Shown piece by piece: positions 54,024-64,000 of a stretch of DNA of 64,000 nucleotides; the first letter of the stretch is position 1, and each line of letters begins with the position of its first letter. The stretch is taken from positions 62,001-126,000 of the forward strand of contig NZ_JACA01000035.1 in assembly GCF_000520995.1 (NCBI RefSeq). Reading direction: 5' to 3'. The notes under the pieces are model-generated. The model did no database searches. It worked only from the letters and a program-made list of their open reading frames with translations, and had not been told where the DNA came from. The translations under genes were made by a program, and so were the position numbers. The DNA is from Aquimarina macrocephali JAMB N27. Lineage in GTDB: Bacteria > Bacteroidota > Bacteroidia > Flavobacteriales > Flavobacteriaceae.

Positions 54024-54060
54024 AATCCTTTATAATTGAATTGATTCTTTAATTAGTTAA

Positions 54061-57000
54061 TTAAGCTTCTGTAGTATTTCTTACTTTGGTATGGTACATA
54101 ACGTTAGGCTTAGTCCCAACATGTTCCAGTAAGTGATACATACGATCATCCTCTTTAAGTTTAGCTACTTCACTATCCTTATCATTGATATCACCAAATA
54201 CCATAGCACCTGATGAACAAGCTGCAGAACAAGCTGTCTGGAATTCTCCATCCTTAACTTCTCTACCATCTCGTTTTGCATCCAAAATAGTTTTTTGCGT
54301 CATTTGAATACACATAGAACATTTTTCCATAACCCCTCTGGAACGTACAGTTACATCAGGATTAAGTACCATTCTACCTAAATCATTATTCATGTAATAA
54401 TCAAACTCATCATTGTTGTTATACAAGAACCAGTTAAACCTACGTACTTTATATGGACAATTATTAGCACAATATCTTGTACCTACACAACGGTTATATG
54501 CCATATGGTTTTGTCCTTGTCTACCATGTGATGTAGCAGCAACAGGACAAACAGTCTCACATGGAGCATGGTTACAGTGCTGACACATTACTGGCTGGAA
54601 TACTACCTGAGGATTATCTGACGGATTTTCCATCTCACCAAACTCTGATAAGGAACTTCCTAAACCTGCTATTGCATCTTTCTTATTATTATCTCCTTCA
54701 AAACTATCTTGTGAAGAATAATAACGGTCAATACGTAACCAGTGCATATCACGAGATCTACGTATTTCTGATTTACCAACCACAGGTACATTATTCTCTG
54801 CATGACAAGCGATCACACAAGCACCACATCCTGTACATGCATTTAAATCTATTGAAAGATTAAAATGATGCCCAATAGAACGATCAAATTCATCCCAAAG
54901 ATCAACTTCTGGTGAAGTAACCTCATATTCTATATGATTTTTACTCACTTCAGGAATTACGTTCCAATCGTGCTTATCTTTTGTATTGAATATTTCAAGA
55001 GTCGTTTCTTTTACAATATCTCCACGACCCATTAATGTATTATGTAATTGCACACAAGCAAACTCATGTACTCCTTCTGCAGCCTTAATCGAAACATTCT
55101 GTACTGCATTAAGGTTTTGATATAAAGAATAGGCATTTACTCCTACTATCATATCTTTTTTAAGTCCTTTAGACTTACCATATCCTAAAGCTAAACCAAC
55201 AGAGCCTTTAGCCTGTCCTGGTTGAATAATTACCGGAACAACGACTTCAGTTTCTCCTACCGTTACTTTTGCATAACTACCATTTAGAGCTCCATTTGCT
55301 ACATTTTCATTGGTTAACCCTAACTCAGCAGCATCTGCTCTAGAAACCGTTAAGTAGTTATCCCAAGACGCTCTGGTAATAGGATCGGGCATTTCTTGTA
55401 GCCAAGGGTTATTAGCCTGTTGACCATCCCCTAATGCCGTTTTAGTATATAATGTAAGTTCTATTCCACTTGATTTCGCTACAGAAAGTCTTCTTGACGC
55501 AGCACTAACATCTGGTCCAGCCGAAGTTGGCACCGGAACAGCTTCTATATCAGCCACATCTCCTTCTGGTGCTTCAAGTGCTTCTACCAATTCTTGTTTT
55601 GGAAGTACTGGTTTTACTAATATTCCATCATGCAAGGCTTGATTCCATGAAGTACCTCCAAGAATACCTGTCCATGCACTTTTTATATAATCGTGATATG
55701 TAGATGAATTACCTGTCCACTTTAATAAAGTTTCCTGGAATTGTCTTGCATCAAATAATGGTCGAATAGTTGGTTGCATCAAACTGTAGCTCCCTTTTTT
55801 CAACTCAACATCTCCCCAAGATTCTAAATAGTGAGGCGTTGTTGCAACGTAGTTACACAACTCAGCCGTAGCATCGTTATGCATGCTAAATGCAACTGAT
55901 ATATCTACTTTTTCAAGACCACTTTTAAATTCATCTGCATTTGGCAATGAATACATTGGATTAACACCAGCAATTAGCAAACCACCAACATGCCCTGCAT
56001 TCATATCTTTTACCAATTGAGCAACTGCTTTAGCGTCTCCCTGACGGATAGTACGTGGAGTAGTTTTACTAAAAGCTTTACTATGTATTGCCTTATTAAT
56101 TTCTAAAACTACTAACTGTGCATCCACATCCTGAATCCCAGTAACTACTACAGCATTACTTCCTGCTTTTTGAATCTGCTTAGCTGCTTTAACTACTTCT
56201 GCATCCAGTTTAGAATCCAAAGCTCCTTTAGAACCAGATCCTGTTACATATTTATATAGTGCAGCAAGCACTTGTTTTTGTTCTGATGGAGTAGCTTGTA
56301 TTCTTCTATCGGCATTAGCCCCTGTTAAAGACATATTTGCCTCAAACTGGACATGCTTAGACATTTTTCCATTTTTCGGGATACGTCCTTTGGCATAACC
56401 ACTATCATATCCTCCTCCTTGCCAATCTCCCAAAAAATCTGCACCAATACTGACTACAGTATTTGCTTTAGAAAAATCATAATCTGCAAGTGCTCTTTCG
56501 CCATACATCATTTGGTATGCATCCAAAGCCTCACTATTAGAAATAGCATCATATACTACGTGTTTAACGTTTTGATATTTTGCTTTAAATTCTGAAATCA
56601 ATTTCGATGTAGATGGACTGGCATATGTTTGAGTTAACAAAACAATTTGCTTACCGCCAAGACTATTTAACTTAGCTGCTACTTCTTTATCAAGCTCATC
56701 CCAACTGATATCTTCGGTTCCTTTTTTAGGCCCTTGAAGACGAGAACTATCATATAATGATAATACCGAAGCATGAACTCTGGCGTTTGCATCACCATTA
56801 GATGTTGCAAGATTATTATTTTCTACTTTTATAGGTCGACCTTCTCTAGTTTTAATTAAAACACTAGCAAAATCATACCCATCTGCTATTGTAGTAGCAT
56901 AATAGTTAGCAACACCAGGTACTATTCTATCTGGTTGAACTACGTAAGGTATTGATTTTTTAACAGGACCTTCACATGCTGCTAAAGAAGCAGCTGCTGT

Positions 57001-57186
57001 ACTAAAACCTACATATTTAAGAAAATCACGACGAGAAGTCGATGAATTTTCTAATGATGACTTATCACCTAAAAACTCATCCGTAGGAATCTCCTTAACG
57101 AACTCATTTTGTTGTAGCGTCTCAACAATAGAGCTATTTTCGTTTAGCTCTTCAACACTTTTCCAGTATTTCTTGTTTGATGACAT
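54061..57186 (-). CDS. actB: Alternative complex III subunit ActB (Mo/bis-MGD-like and FeS domains)
   Basis: 1041 residues: a twin-arginine-type signal (SRRDFLKYVG at 51-60), a cysteine at 71 that may carry lipid, a molybdopterin-oxidoreductase-like part (about 80-700) without the cofactor residues of active enzymes, and a ferredoxin-like C-terminal part with four cysteine groups (CTGCGACVIACH, CQHCNHAPCETVCP, CVGTRYCANNCP and CSMC..ACSAAC). The clusters pass electrons from quinol to the hemes. It lies between actA and actC with short gaps. Confidence 0.94.
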   Translation of the reverse strand: MSSNKKYWKSVEELNENSSIVETLQQNEFVKEIPTDEFLGDKSSLENSSTSRRDFLKYVGFSTAAASLAACEGPVKKSIPYVVQPDRIVPGVANYYATTIADGYDFASVLIKTREGRPIKVENNNLATSNGDANARVHASVLSLYDSSRLQGPKKGTEDISWDELDKEVAAKLNSLGGKQIVLLTQTYASPSTSKLISEFKAKYQNVKHVVYDAISNSEALDAYQMMYGERALADYDFSKANTVVSIGADFLGDWQGGGYDSGYAKGRIPKNGKMSKHVQFEANMSLTGANADRRIQATPSEQKQVLAALYKYVTGSGSKGALDSKLDAEVVKAAKQIQKAGSNAVVVTGIQDVDAQLVVLEINKAIHSKAFSKTTPRTIRQGDAKAVAQLVKDMNAGHVGGLLIAGVNPMYSLPNADEFKSGLEKVDISVAFSMHNDATAELCNYVATTPHYLESWGDVELKKGSYSLMQPTIRPLFDARQFQETLLKWTGNSSTYHDYIKSAWTGILGGTSWNQALHDGILVKPVLPKQELVEALEAPEGDVADIEAVPVPTSAGPDVSAASRRLSVAKSSGIELTLYTKTALGDGQQANNPWLQEMPDPITRASWDNYLTVSRADAAELGLTNENVANGALNGSYAKVTVGETEVVVPVIIQPGQAKGSVGLALGYGKSKGLKKDMIVGVNAYSLYQNLNAVQNVSIKAAEGVHEFACVQLHNTLMGRGDIVKETTLEIFNTKDKHDWNVIPEVSKNHIEYEVTSPEVDLWDEFDRSIGHHFNLSIDLNACTGCGACVIACHAENNVPVVGKSEIRRSRDMHWLRIDRYYSSQDSFEGDNNKKDAIAGLGSSLSEFGEMENPSDNPQVVFQPVMCQHCNHAPCETVCPVAATSHGRQGQNHMAYNRCVGTRYCANNCPYKVRRFNWFLYNNNDEFDYYMNNDLGRMVLNPDVTVRSRGVMEKCSMCIQMTQKTILDAKRDGREVKDGEFQTACSAACSSGAMVFGDINDKDSEVAKLKEDDRMYHLLEHVGTKPNVMYHTKVRNTTEA

Positions 57187-57245
57187 ATATAATTGATATT
57201 AGCTTCTTACTATTCTTCCGTTTACGGAAAACAATTGTTTTATTA

Positions 57246-58565
57246 TTAATAATGGCATTTACCACATTCCAGACCACCCATTTGAGCAGCTGTCAATTGA
57301 TCAACACCATATTTCTTAGAAAGTTCTTTATGAATTTTCTCGTAATATTTATTATCAGCAACTTTCACATTGGTTTCCCTGTGACAGTTGATACACCATC
57401 CCATAGTAAGTGGAGCATGCTGATACATAATTTCCATTTCTTCTACCGGACCGTGACATGTCTGGCACTCTACCCCAGCAACACTTACGTGCTGAGAGTG
57501 ATTAAAGTATGCAAAATCAGGAAGATTATGAATACGAACCCATTTTACTGGTTGTTCATCACCAGTATATGCTTGTGTATCTGTATCCCAACCTACTGCT
57601 TTATATAATTTTTGGATTTCACCATCGTAGAATTCTTTAGAGTATTCTTCTGTTGCAGTAGCATCAGCCACTTCACTAATGGATTTATGACAGTTCATAC
57701 AAACATTAAGAGAAGGAATTCCTGATGTCTTACTAACTCTTGCAGAAGAGTGACAATACTTACATTCTATCTTATTATCTCCAGCATGAATCTTATGAGA
57801 ATAGTGTATTGGCTGAACAGGTTGATATCCTTGATCAACCCCTACTTGCATAAAATATCCATATACAAAGTAACCACTAGCCAGTAACAAGAAAATAGCA
57901 GTAACCATGACCAAGAATTGGTTTTGGATAAATGCTTTCCATATTGGAGTCCTCTTTTCTGCCTGTGGCAATTCTACATTATTAGCTTCTGCAAAGCTTC
58001 TTAGCGTTTTATTTACCAGAAATAAAACCACTAGTAGCATTAGAAATACTAACGCCAATATTGCTAAAATCACATTAGCAGAAACCCCAGAGTTTTCACC
58101 TCCTGAAGCAGTATCACTTCCTGGCACAGGTGCCGGTGGATCAGCTTTAGGCTCCATCGCATAAGCTATGATATTATCAATATCTGCATTGGACAACTGC
58201 GGAAAAGCATTCATTGCAGTCTTATTATACTCTTCAAAAACAGCAACAGCTTGCGCGTCGCCAGAAGCGACCATAGCAGCACTATTTTTTACCCATGAAT
58301 AAATCCATTCTTTGTCATACTTGTCAGCTACTCCAAAAAGAGCAGGACCAACCGCTTTTTTATAACGCTTATGACAAGCCGCACAAAGTGATTTAAACAA
58401 CTCTTCCCCTTTAGCTACATCTCCTCCAGACGAAGCTTCAGTTACAGCAGCGTTATCAACAGCCGCATCATCCTGTGCAAAGACAGGGTTAAAAAAAGTA
58501 AATAAAAAAACAGTTCCTAGGATTAGGATTTTAGAGGCTGAATTTCGGTGTTTCACCTGTTTCAT
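57246..58565 (-). CDS. actA: Alternative complex III multiheme cytochrome ActA
   Basis: 439 residues: an N-terminal hydrophobic signal (about 10-30), a monoheme domain with CAACH at 61-65, a transmembrane helix (about 168-188), another (about 210-235), and a five-heme part with CKYCH, CMNCH, CQTCH, CINCH and a final CGKCH. That is six CxxCH motifs in all. It takes electrons from the FeS subunit. It is the first gene of the act-cox operon and has a promoter-like sequence about 90 bases upstream. Confidence 0.95.
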   Translation of the reverse strand: MKQVKHRNSASKILILGTVFLFTFFNPVFAQDDAAVDNAAVTEASSGGDVAKGEELFKSLCAACHKRYKKAVGPALFGVADKYDKEWIYSWVKNSAAMVASGDAQAVAVFEEYNKTAMNAFPQLSNADIDNIIAYAMEPKADPPAPVPGSDTASGGENSGVSANVILAILALVFLMLLVVLFLVNKTLRSFAEANNVELPQAEKRTPIWKAFIQNQFLVMVTAIFLLLASGYFVYGYFMQVGVDQGYQPVQPIHYSHKIHAGDNKIECKYCHSSARVSKTSGIPSLNVCMNCHKSISEVADATATEEYSKEFYDGEIQKLYKAVGWDTDTQAYTGDEQPVKWVRIHNLPDFAYFNHSQHVSVAGVECQTCHGPVEEMEIMYQHAPLTMGWCINCHRETNVKVADNKYYEKIHKELSKKYGVDQLTAAQMGGLECGKCHY

Positions 58566-58656
58566 ATTATCAAGTAGAATTATCGTCTTATTTTTGGTAT
58601 GGTTTTTTCATTAATCTCTTAAAAAAGATATAAAACCAGCACTTTTAATTCGACGA

Positions 58657-58664
58657 CAAAAGTA
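58657..58664 (-). promoter_or_regulatory. Promoter -7 element of the act-cox operon
   Basis: TACTTTTG on the minus strand matches TAnnTTTG and lies 92 bases before the actA start. No clear -33 TTG is at the usual distance. Confidence 0.45.
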
Positions 58665-58762
58665 CTATAATTAGTCGATTTTGGAAATGTTAGAGAACCG
58701 TTAACTGTTAATTTATAACAATTCTAAATAATATTTTTTAATGATTTTGAGTTATTATACTT

Positions 58763-58770
58763 TACCTTTG
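58763..58770 (+). promoter_or_regulatory. Promoter -7 element of the SPOR-protein gene
   Basis: TACCTTTG on the plus strand, 18 bases before the ATG. A TTTTG at 58745-58749 lies only 13 bases upstream of it, shorter than the usual 19-21, so the -33 element is uncertain. Confidence 0.4.
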
Positions 58771-58787
58771 CACCAAATCAATTTGTA

Positions 58788-59243
58788 ATGAGAATGTTAA
58801 ACACCACAAACCATATTTTTCTATTTGGTTTTTACCTTATAATTACCAGCACTTTAACTGCTCAGGATACCACAAATAACACTCCTGATACTCCAAATTT
58901 TGTGCCCGTAAACATATTACCACAACCAGAAGCGTCTGTTACCATCAATCAAGATCCAAGAATAAAAATGCTTCTTGATATAAAATCTAAAATGGAAAAA
59001 GATGGAGAATTTAGTGATCGTTACAAGATTCAACTGTATTATGGGAACCTAAATAAGGCAAATGAGATCATAAGAGCATCAAAAGATGCTTTTCCAAAGT
59101 GGAGTTCATCGATCCAATGGGAAACACCTAATTACAAAGTATGGATGGGAAATTATCGCACAAGACTTGAAGCTGACAGAGCATTAAAAGAAGTGCACAC
59201 TAAATTCCCTAATGCATTCATATTTAGACCCGAAAAAAAATAA
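58788..59243 (+). CDS. SPOR-domain protein
   Basis: 151 residues: a signal peptide (about 1-25, cut near LTAQ) and a C-terminal SPOR domain (about 75-148) with the pattern KIQLYYGNLNKANEI and YKVWMGNYRTRLEADRALKE. SPOR domains bind stripped peptidoglycan at the division site. The protein is small with no anchor beyond the signal peptide. It stands alone between the act operon and infB, divergent from the former. Confidence 0.9.
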   Translation: MRMLNTTNHIFLFGFYLIITSTLTAQDTTNNTPDTPNFVPVNILPQPEASVTINQDPRIKMLLDIKSKMEKDGEFSDRYKIQLYYGNLNKANEIIRASKDAFPKWSSSIQWETPNYKVWMGNYRTRLEADRALKEVHTKFPNAFIFRPEKK

Positions 59244-59268
59244 ACATTCTTTTTTATTCATAAAAAAC

Positions 59269-59296
59269 AAAACCCGATGTTTTCACATCGGGTTTT
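59269..59296. terminator. Bidirectional terminator between the SPOR gene and infB
   Basis: A 12-base-pair stem aaaacccgatgt / acatcgggtttt (59269-59280, 59285-59296) with a tetraloop tttc and T runs on both strands, between two convergent genes. Confidence 0.92.
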
Positions 59297-59320
59297 ATTA
59301 TTTATTATATATTCTAAGCA

Positions 59321-62140
59321 TTATAGCTTCTTCTTCACCGCTACTTCTTGGTAAGCCTCTACTATATCACCTTCTTTAATATCATTATAGTTCTTAATCT
59401 GCAGACCACAATCATATCCTTTCGCCACTTCTTTTACGTCATCTTTAAATCTTTTTAAAGAAGCAAACTCACCAGTATACACTACAACACCTTCTCGAAT
59501 CAAGCGTATGCCAGAATTTCGGAAAAGTTTACCTGTAAGAACCATACATCCTGCAATTGTACCGACTTTAGAAATCTTAAATGTTTCTCTAATTTCTGCA
59601 GTTCCTGTAATCTCTTCCTTCATTACTGGAGAAAGCATACCTTCCATTGCATCTTTAAGATCATTGATAGCATCATAAATAATCGAATATGTTCTGATAT
59701 CGATTTCTTCCTTATCAGCAACTTGTCTCGCATTACCTGCTGGTCTTACATTAAATCCAATAATAATAGCATCAGATGCAGATGCAAGTAACACATCACT
59801 TTCTGTGATCGCCCCCACTGCTTTATGAATGATATTTACATGAATCTCTTCTGTGGATAGTTTCTGGAATGAATCTGTTAATGCTTCTACAGAACCATCA
59901 ACATCTCCTTTAAGAATAATATTAAGTTCTTTAAAGTCTCCTAAGGCAATTCGACGTCCGATCTCATCTAGTGTAATATGTCGTTGTGTACGTACAGATT
60001 GTTCTCTATGTAATTGTGCTCGTTTTGAGGCGATATCTTTAGCCTCTCGTTCATCTTCTAATACACTAAACTTATCTCCTGCTTGTGGAGCCCCGTCTAA
60101 TCCAAGAATTGAAACTGGCGTAGAAGGCCCTGCTTCTTTCACACTATTTCCTCGTTCATCCTGCATTGCCTTAATCTTACCGCTATTTTTACCGGCAAGA
60201 ACATAATCTCCTATTTTAAGTGTACCTGTTTGCACTAAAATAGTAGAAACATAACCACGTCCTTTATCCAAAAACGCCTCGACAACTGTACCAGATGCCA
60301 GTCGATTTGGATTTGCTTTAAGCTCTAATATTTCAGCTTCAAGAAGTACTTTTTCAAGTAATTCTTTAACTCCTAATCCAGTTTTAGCAGAAATATCATG
60401 GGATTGGATTTTTCCTCCCCAATCTTCTACTAATAAATTCATAGAAGCTAGTTTTTCTTTTATCTTTTCAGGATTTGCTTCTTGTCTATCTACCTTATTA
60501 ATTGCAAATACAATTGGAACTCCTGCTGCCTGAGCATGACTAATCGCTTCTTTAGTCTGTGGCATCACATCATCATCTGCAGCAATTACAATAATAGCTA
60601 AATCTGTTACTTGTGCACCACGCGCACGCATCGCAGTAAACGCTTCGTGACCTGGTGTATCTAAAAATGCTATTTTTTGTCCACTTTCTAACTGCACTCC
60701 ATAAGCTCCGATATGCTGGGTAATCCCACCACTCTCTCCGGCTATTACATTTTCTTCTCGAATATAATCAAGTAAAGAAGTTTTACCATGATCAACATGT
60801 CCCATTACAGTTACAATAGGAGCTCTTTCTGTTAAATCTTCGGGAGCATCTACAATTTCTTCTATTGATTCCTCAATATCCGCAGTTACAAAATTAACTT
60901 CATAACCAAATTCATCTGCAACGATAGAAAGGGTCTCTGCATCTAAACGCTGATTCATTGTCACCATTATTCCTAATGACATACAAGCCGAAATAATATC
61001 AGTAGTCGCCACATTCATCATCGTAGCAACTTCAGAAGCTGTAACAAATTCTGTTACTTTAAGCACTTTGCTTTCTTGCTCTTGTTGTGCTACATCATCT
61101 TCTGCTTTCTGACGGTGTTGATCTCTCTTATCCCTACGATACTTTGCCGCTTTTGATTTATTAGATTTCCCTTGTAACTTCTCAAGAGTCTCTCGTACTT
61201 GTTTTTGTACTTCTTCTTCGCTTGGTTCTTCTTTTACAATAGCAGGTCGTTTTCCTTTTGCCGGACCTCTTCCTCTATTTCCACCTCCTCGGTTACCACC
61301 ACCAGACTGACCTCCTGGTCTACCACCACCAGATCCTTGAGCACCGCCTCCTTCTTTACTAATTCTTCTTCGGCGTTTTTTTGCTGCATCTCCTGCGTTT
61401 GAAGATTTCTTATCAGATTTATCTTCTTTCTTTTTCGCTGGTTTTTTAAACTGAGTTAAGTCAATTTTCTGACCTGTAAAATTAGGACCATCCAATTTTT
61501 TATACTGAGTTTTAACCTTTTCTGGTTCTACAGAAACTTCAGCTTCCACTTCTGGCGCTGGAGTTTTAGGCTTATCTTTGCTCACAACGGGCTCTACAGG
61601 TTTTTCTTCTTTTATTTCTTTTGGCGCTTGTCGCGTAATTTTAATTCCTTTTTTCTGAGGTCTATTTGAAACTACTTCAGGGGTTTTGCTTTTTACATCT
61701 TCCTTTTCTTTTTCTTTTACCTCTTCCTTCTTAGGAGCTTCAACTGCCTTTTCTTCGGGTTTTGCAGTATTATCCTCTTGTTTCTCACCTTCTAATTCAA
61801 TCTTACCAACTTGCTTAGGTCCGCTTAATTGAGCTTTGGCTTTTACAACTTCTCGAGCTTCTGAACGTTTACGCTTTTCTTCCTGCTCATTTTCGATCTG
61901 CACTCGCAACGCTTCTTTTTCTTTCTTCTTTTCTTCTCCAACTTCTTTTGAAGCTACTTTTTTACTTTTATCCGTTTGAAATTCATCAAACAAGAGCTGA
62001 TAAATCTCTGAAGAAATTTTTGTAGTAGGACGCGCATCTATCTCGTGACCTTTTGAATTCAAAAAGTCAACAGCCCGATCTAGCGAGATATTGAATTCGC
62101 GTAATACTTTATTTAGTCTCATTGTTCCTGCTTCAGCCAT
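59321..62140 (-). CDS. infB: Translation initiation factor IF-2
   Basis: 939 residues. The N-terminal third is low-complexity, charged, with a Gly/Arg-rich stretch ([20 protein letters not shown]) that may bind RNA. The GTPase part starts near 430 with G1 GHVDHGKTS (447-455), [15 protein letters not shown] (G3) and NKVD (G4), followed by the beta-barrel and C-terminal domains. It brings initiator tRNA to the ribosome. It is the last gene of rimP-nusA-infB, 43 bases after nusA. Confidence 0.97.
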   Translation of the reverse strand: MAEAGTMRLNKVLREFNISLDRAVDFLNSKGHEIDARPTTKISSEIYQLLFDEFQTDKSKKVASKEVGEEKKKEKEALRVQIENEQEEKRKRSEAREVVKAKAQLSGPKQVGKIELEGEKQEDNTAKPEEKAVEAPKKEEVKEKEKEDVKSKTPEVVSNRPQKKGIKITRQAPKEIKEEKPVEPVVSKDKPKTPAPEVEAEVSVEPEKVKTQYKKLDGPNFTGQKIDLTQFKKPAKKKEDKSDKKSSNAGDAAKKRRRRISKEGGGAQGSGGGRPGGQSGGGNRGGGNRGRGPAKGKRPAIVKEEPSEEEVQKQVRETLEKLQGKSNKSKAAKYRRDKRDQHRQKAEDDVAQQEQESKVLKVTEFVTASEVATMMNVATTDIISACMSLGIMVTMNQRLDAETLSIVADEFGYEVNFVTADIEESIEEIVDAPEDLTERAPIVTVMGHVDHGKTSLLDYIREENVIAGESGGITQHIGAYGVQLESGQKIAFLDTPGHEAFTAMRARGAQVTDLAIIVIAADDDVMPQTKEAISHAQAAGVPIVFAINKVDRQEANPEKIKEKLASMNLLVEDWGGKIQSHDISAKTGLGVKELLEKVLLEAEILELKANPNRLASGTVVEAFLDKGRGYVSTILVQTGTLKIGDYVLAGKNSGKIKAMQDERGNSVKEAGPSTPVSILGLDGAPQAGDKFSVLEDEREAKDIASKRAQLHREQSVRTQRHITLDEIGRRIALGDFKELNIILKGDVDGSVEALTDSFQKLSTEEIHVNIIHKAVGAITESDVLLASASDAIIIGFNVRPAGNARQVADKEEIDIRTYSIIYDAINDLKDAMEGMLSPVMKEEITGTAEIRETFKISKVGTIAGCMVLTGKLFRNSGIRLIREGVVVYTGEFASLKRFKDDVKEVAKGYDCGLQIKNYNDIKEGDIVEAYQEVAVKKKL

Positions 62141-62183
62141 AAATGCCTTTTATTTAATGCTCAAATATAATTAATTGTGATTA

Positions 62184-63416
62184 TTAATCTTCAAATTCAG
62201 ATTTTAATATTCTAATCACTTCGCCTACTGTCTCTTCCTCAAGGTCAGTTCGCTTTACTAAATCACTAATATCTTGTTCTAAAATACTCTTTGCAGTATC
62301 TAAACCAATTTTAGAAAATTCTTCAATAATCCATGAATCGATTTCATCAGAAAATTCTGTAAGCTCTACATCTTCTTCTACTCCTTCTCTAAACACATCT
62401 ATCTCATATCCTGTTAGTTGCCCTGCTAATCTAATATTATGACCTCCTCGGCCAATAGCTTTAGAAACTTCTTCTGGTCTTAGCATTACTTCTGCCCGAC
62501 TGGTCTCTTCATTAATCTTTATAGAAGTTACTTTTGCCGGACTTAATGCTCTAGTAATAAATAATTGTAAATTATTTGTATAATTAATAACATCAATATT
62601 TTCATTACCTAATTCTCTTACGATACCATGTATACGAGAACCTTTCATCCCTACACATGCTCCTACAGGATCAATCCTATCATCATACGAATCTACTGCA
62701 ACTTTTGCTTTTTCTCCAGGAATTCTAACTACTTTTTTAACTGTAATTAACCCATCAAATACTTCTGGTATTTCTGATTCGAACAATTTCTCTAAAAACA
62801 GAGGCGATGTTCTAGACATAACTATGGATGGTTTATTACCCTTAAGCTCAACAGATTCAATTACTCCTCGTACATTTTCTCCTTTTCTGAAAAAATCAGA
62901 AGGTATTTGCCTATCCTTAGGTAATATAATCTCATTACCTTCATCATCTAACATGATAATCGCTCTATGACGAATATGATGAACTTCAGCAGTATATATC
63001 TCTCCTTCTAATTCTTTAAACTGTTTATAAATATTAGTATTGTCATGTTCATGAATTTTAGAAATCAAATTCTGACGTAGCGCTAATATAGAACGTCTTC
63101 CTAAATCTATGAGTTTAACTTCTTCTGATACGTCTTCACCTACCTCAAAATCAGGCTCTATTTTTTGTGCTTCAGTTAGTGATATCTCTTGATTACCGTC
63201 TTCAACTTCACCATCTCCTACTACAATACGGTTTCTCCAAATTTCTAAATCTCCTTTATCAGGATTTATAATGATATCGAAATTGTCATCACTACCAAAC
63301 TTCTTCTTTAGAGCATTCCTAAATACATCTTCTAAGATCGACATTAAAGTAACACGATCTATAAATTTATCATCTTTGAATTCTGAAAATGATTCTATTA
63401 ATGCGATATTTTCCAT
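62184..63416 (-). CDS. nusA: Transcription termination/antitermination factor NusA
   Basis: 410 residues: an N-terminal RNA-polymerase-binding domain (about 1-125), an S1 domain (about 132-200: GEIYTAEVHHIRHRAIIMLD) and two KH domains (about 205-345: VGACVGMKGSRIHGIVREL and AIGRGGHNIRLAGQLTG). The C-terminal repeats of the E. coli protein are reduced, as in other Bacteroidota. NusA slows or frees polymerase at pauses and terminators. It sits between rimP and infB; the leader hairpin upstream of rimP is a possible target for its own control. Confidence 0.97.
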   Translation of the reverse strand: MENIALIESFSEFKDDKFIDRVTLMSILEDVFRNALKKKFGSDDNFDIIINPDKGDLEIWRNRIVVGDGEVEDGNQEISLTEAQKIEPDFEVGEDVSEEVKLIDLGRRSILALRQNLISKIHEHDNTNIYKQFKELEGEIYTAEVHHIRHRAIIMLDDEGNEIILPKDRQIPSDFFRKGENVRGVIESVELKGNKPSIVMSRTSPLFLEKLFESEIPEVFDGLITVKKVVRIPGEKAKVAVDSYDDRIDPVGACVGMKGSRIHGIVRELGNENIDVINYTNNLQLFITRALSPAKVTSIKINEETSRAEVMLRPEEVSKAIGRGGHNIRLAGQLTGYEIDVFREGVEEDVELTEFSDEIDSWIIEEFSKIGLDTAKSILEQDISDLVKRTDLEEETVGEVIRILKSEFED

Positions 63417-63431
63417 ATCAATATATTATAA

Positions 63432-63896
63432 TTAAAATGTTATCATAACTTTAGCTTCTACAATATTTTCATAAGCTATATTAGCTTCTTTAGTAACAGT
63501 CACTTTACCTTTACCTACAGGCTTTGGCTCTCGTGTTTTCCACGTTAAGACAATTGCATCTTCGGTCACTGAGATCAACTCTCCTTCGATTGTTTCTTCG
63601 GTTGTTTTTATCTTAAGTTTTCTGCCCACATTCTTTTTATACTGTCGAATATGTTTCAGACCTTCAGAAACACCTGAAGACATTACCTGAAGAGAGAAGT
63701 CTTCTTCTTCTCTATCTAAATTGTGTTCAATTGCCCTGCTTACCGCAATGCAATCTTCTACTTTCACACCATCATCTCCATCAATAATAATTTCAATACT
63801 ATTATCGGGATGAATTTTACTTTCAATTAGAAATAGGGACGGATTTTCTCGAAGTGCCCCCTCTAATAAATTCTGAACTTTGTCTTTTAATGACAT
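63432..63896 (-). CDS. rimP: Ribosome maturation factor RimP
   Basis: 154 residues from the ATG at 63894-63896, where the conserved start MSLKDKVQNLLE begins. Another in-frame ATG at 63930-63932 would add 12 residues (MRGRKVPSFYLF), but these lie on the leader hairpin and do not look like family sequence. There are two alpha/beta domains: an N-terminal part to about 80 and a C-terminal SH3-like part with GRKLKIKTTEETIEGELISV. It helps 30S assembly. It lies 15 bases before nusA. Confidence 0.94.
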   Translation of the reverse strand: MSLKDKVQNLLEGALRENPSLFLIESKIHPDNSIEIIIDGDDGVKVEDCIAVSRAIEHNLDREEEDFSLQVMSSGVSEGLKHIRQYKKNVGRKLKIKTTEETIEGELISVTEDAIVLTWKTREPKPVGKGKVTVTKEANIAYENIVEAKVMITF

Positions 63897-63909
63897 AAAT
63901 AGATAAAAA

Positions 63910-63930
63910 GAGGGGACTTTTCGTCCCCTC
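63910..63930 (-). terminator. Terminator-like hairpin in the rimP-nusA-infB leader
   Basis: An 8-base-pair stem gaggggac / gtcccctc (63910-63917, 63923-63930) with a 5-base loop, followed on the minus strand by cttttta, ends 13 bases before the rimP start. It lies downstream of the promoter at 63957-63987, so it is inside the 5' leader and may act as an attenuator. Confidence 0.7.
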
Positions 63931-63956
63931 ATCCTGGTTTTTTAATTTCAACGGTG

Positions 63957-63987
63957 CAAAGATAGTAATAATATCTTATATACAAAA
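63957..63987 (-). promoter_or_regulatory. Promoter of rimP-nusA-infB
   Basis: On the minus strand TTTTG (63983-63987) lies 18 bases from TATCTTTG (63957-63964), close to the Bacteroidota consensus TTG-N19-21-TAnnTTTG. The next bases are CACCGTTG, typical after such elements. The start of transcription would be near 63950. Confidence 0.65.
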
Positions 63988-64000
63988 TATCGCTAAGAAT

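Noticed and set aside
1-64000. rRNA, tRNA or CRISPR loci
   Set aside because: I scanned the intergenic gaps for tRNA-like cloverleaf sequence and spaced repeats and saw none; a proper search with dedicated models would be needed to be certain.

Overview
The window is a chromosomal segment of a Flavobacteriaceae-type Bacteroidota, probably a marine, gliding species; an Aquimarina-like genus is a guess. The signs are low GC, TAnnTTTG-type promoter elements, a SprA (type IX secretion/gliding) gene, alternative complex III fused to an aa3 oxidase operon, TonB-dependent uptake genes, and lipoproteins with Cys-Ser-Gly-Asp or Cys-Glu/Lys starts. No rRNA, tRNA or CRISPR array was seen. Most genes lie on the minus strand.

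Backbone, from right to left in the direction of transcription. 63.9-59.3 kb: rimP, nusA, infB. 58.6-46.7 kb: actA-B-C-D-E-F (alternative complex III), coxB-like subunit II and coxA-like subunit I. Then ruvB (45.5-46.5), queG (31.7-32.7), maeB (22.1-24.4), ruvA, sprA, gcvH, vanZ-like, two tonB-like genes, ctaB, two subunit III genes, subunit IV, an SCO assembly cluster with a cysteine-free SCO-like paralogue and a DUF420 protein, and a MacB/LolD-like ABC exporter cut by the left edge. From family knowledge I take this order to be an ancestral backbone for the group.

Four accessory blocks interrupt it. (1) 8.3-9.2 kb: a secreted metallo-beta-lactamase-fold hydrolase on the plus strand. (2) 19.6-22.0 kb, between ruvA and maeB: a short AraC-type protein, a small HTH protein, a two-helix mini-protein, a severed gene tail and an IS1-family transposase. 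(3) 24.6-31.7 kb: a trehalose-type utilisation locus with a LacI regulator, a double LacI-type operator, a TonB-dependent receptor, an MFS carrier and a neutral trehalase of fungal type carrying its calcium-binding domain. (4) 32.7-45.5 kb, between queG and ruvB: an MscS-like channel, two lipoproteins, two tandem cysteine-rich peptides with double-glycine-type leaders (the 49-residue one is very short), several unrecognised genes, an ECF sigma factor with a membrane anti-sigma-like TPR protein and a convergent secreted TPR-CHAT protease, then a P450 and an amidohydrolase.

The most novel part is block 4. The sigma / transmembrane TPR / TPR-CHAT trio has the parts of a protease-controlled sigma switch. 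Nearby, two genes start 20-23 bases downstream of nearly the same 34-base block, which suggests a shared promoter and a small regulon containing the PLAT-like lipoprotein, the cysteine-rich peptides and a 103-residue unknown protein. Two leader hairpins that look like attenuators (rimP-nusA-infB and maeB) are also notable.
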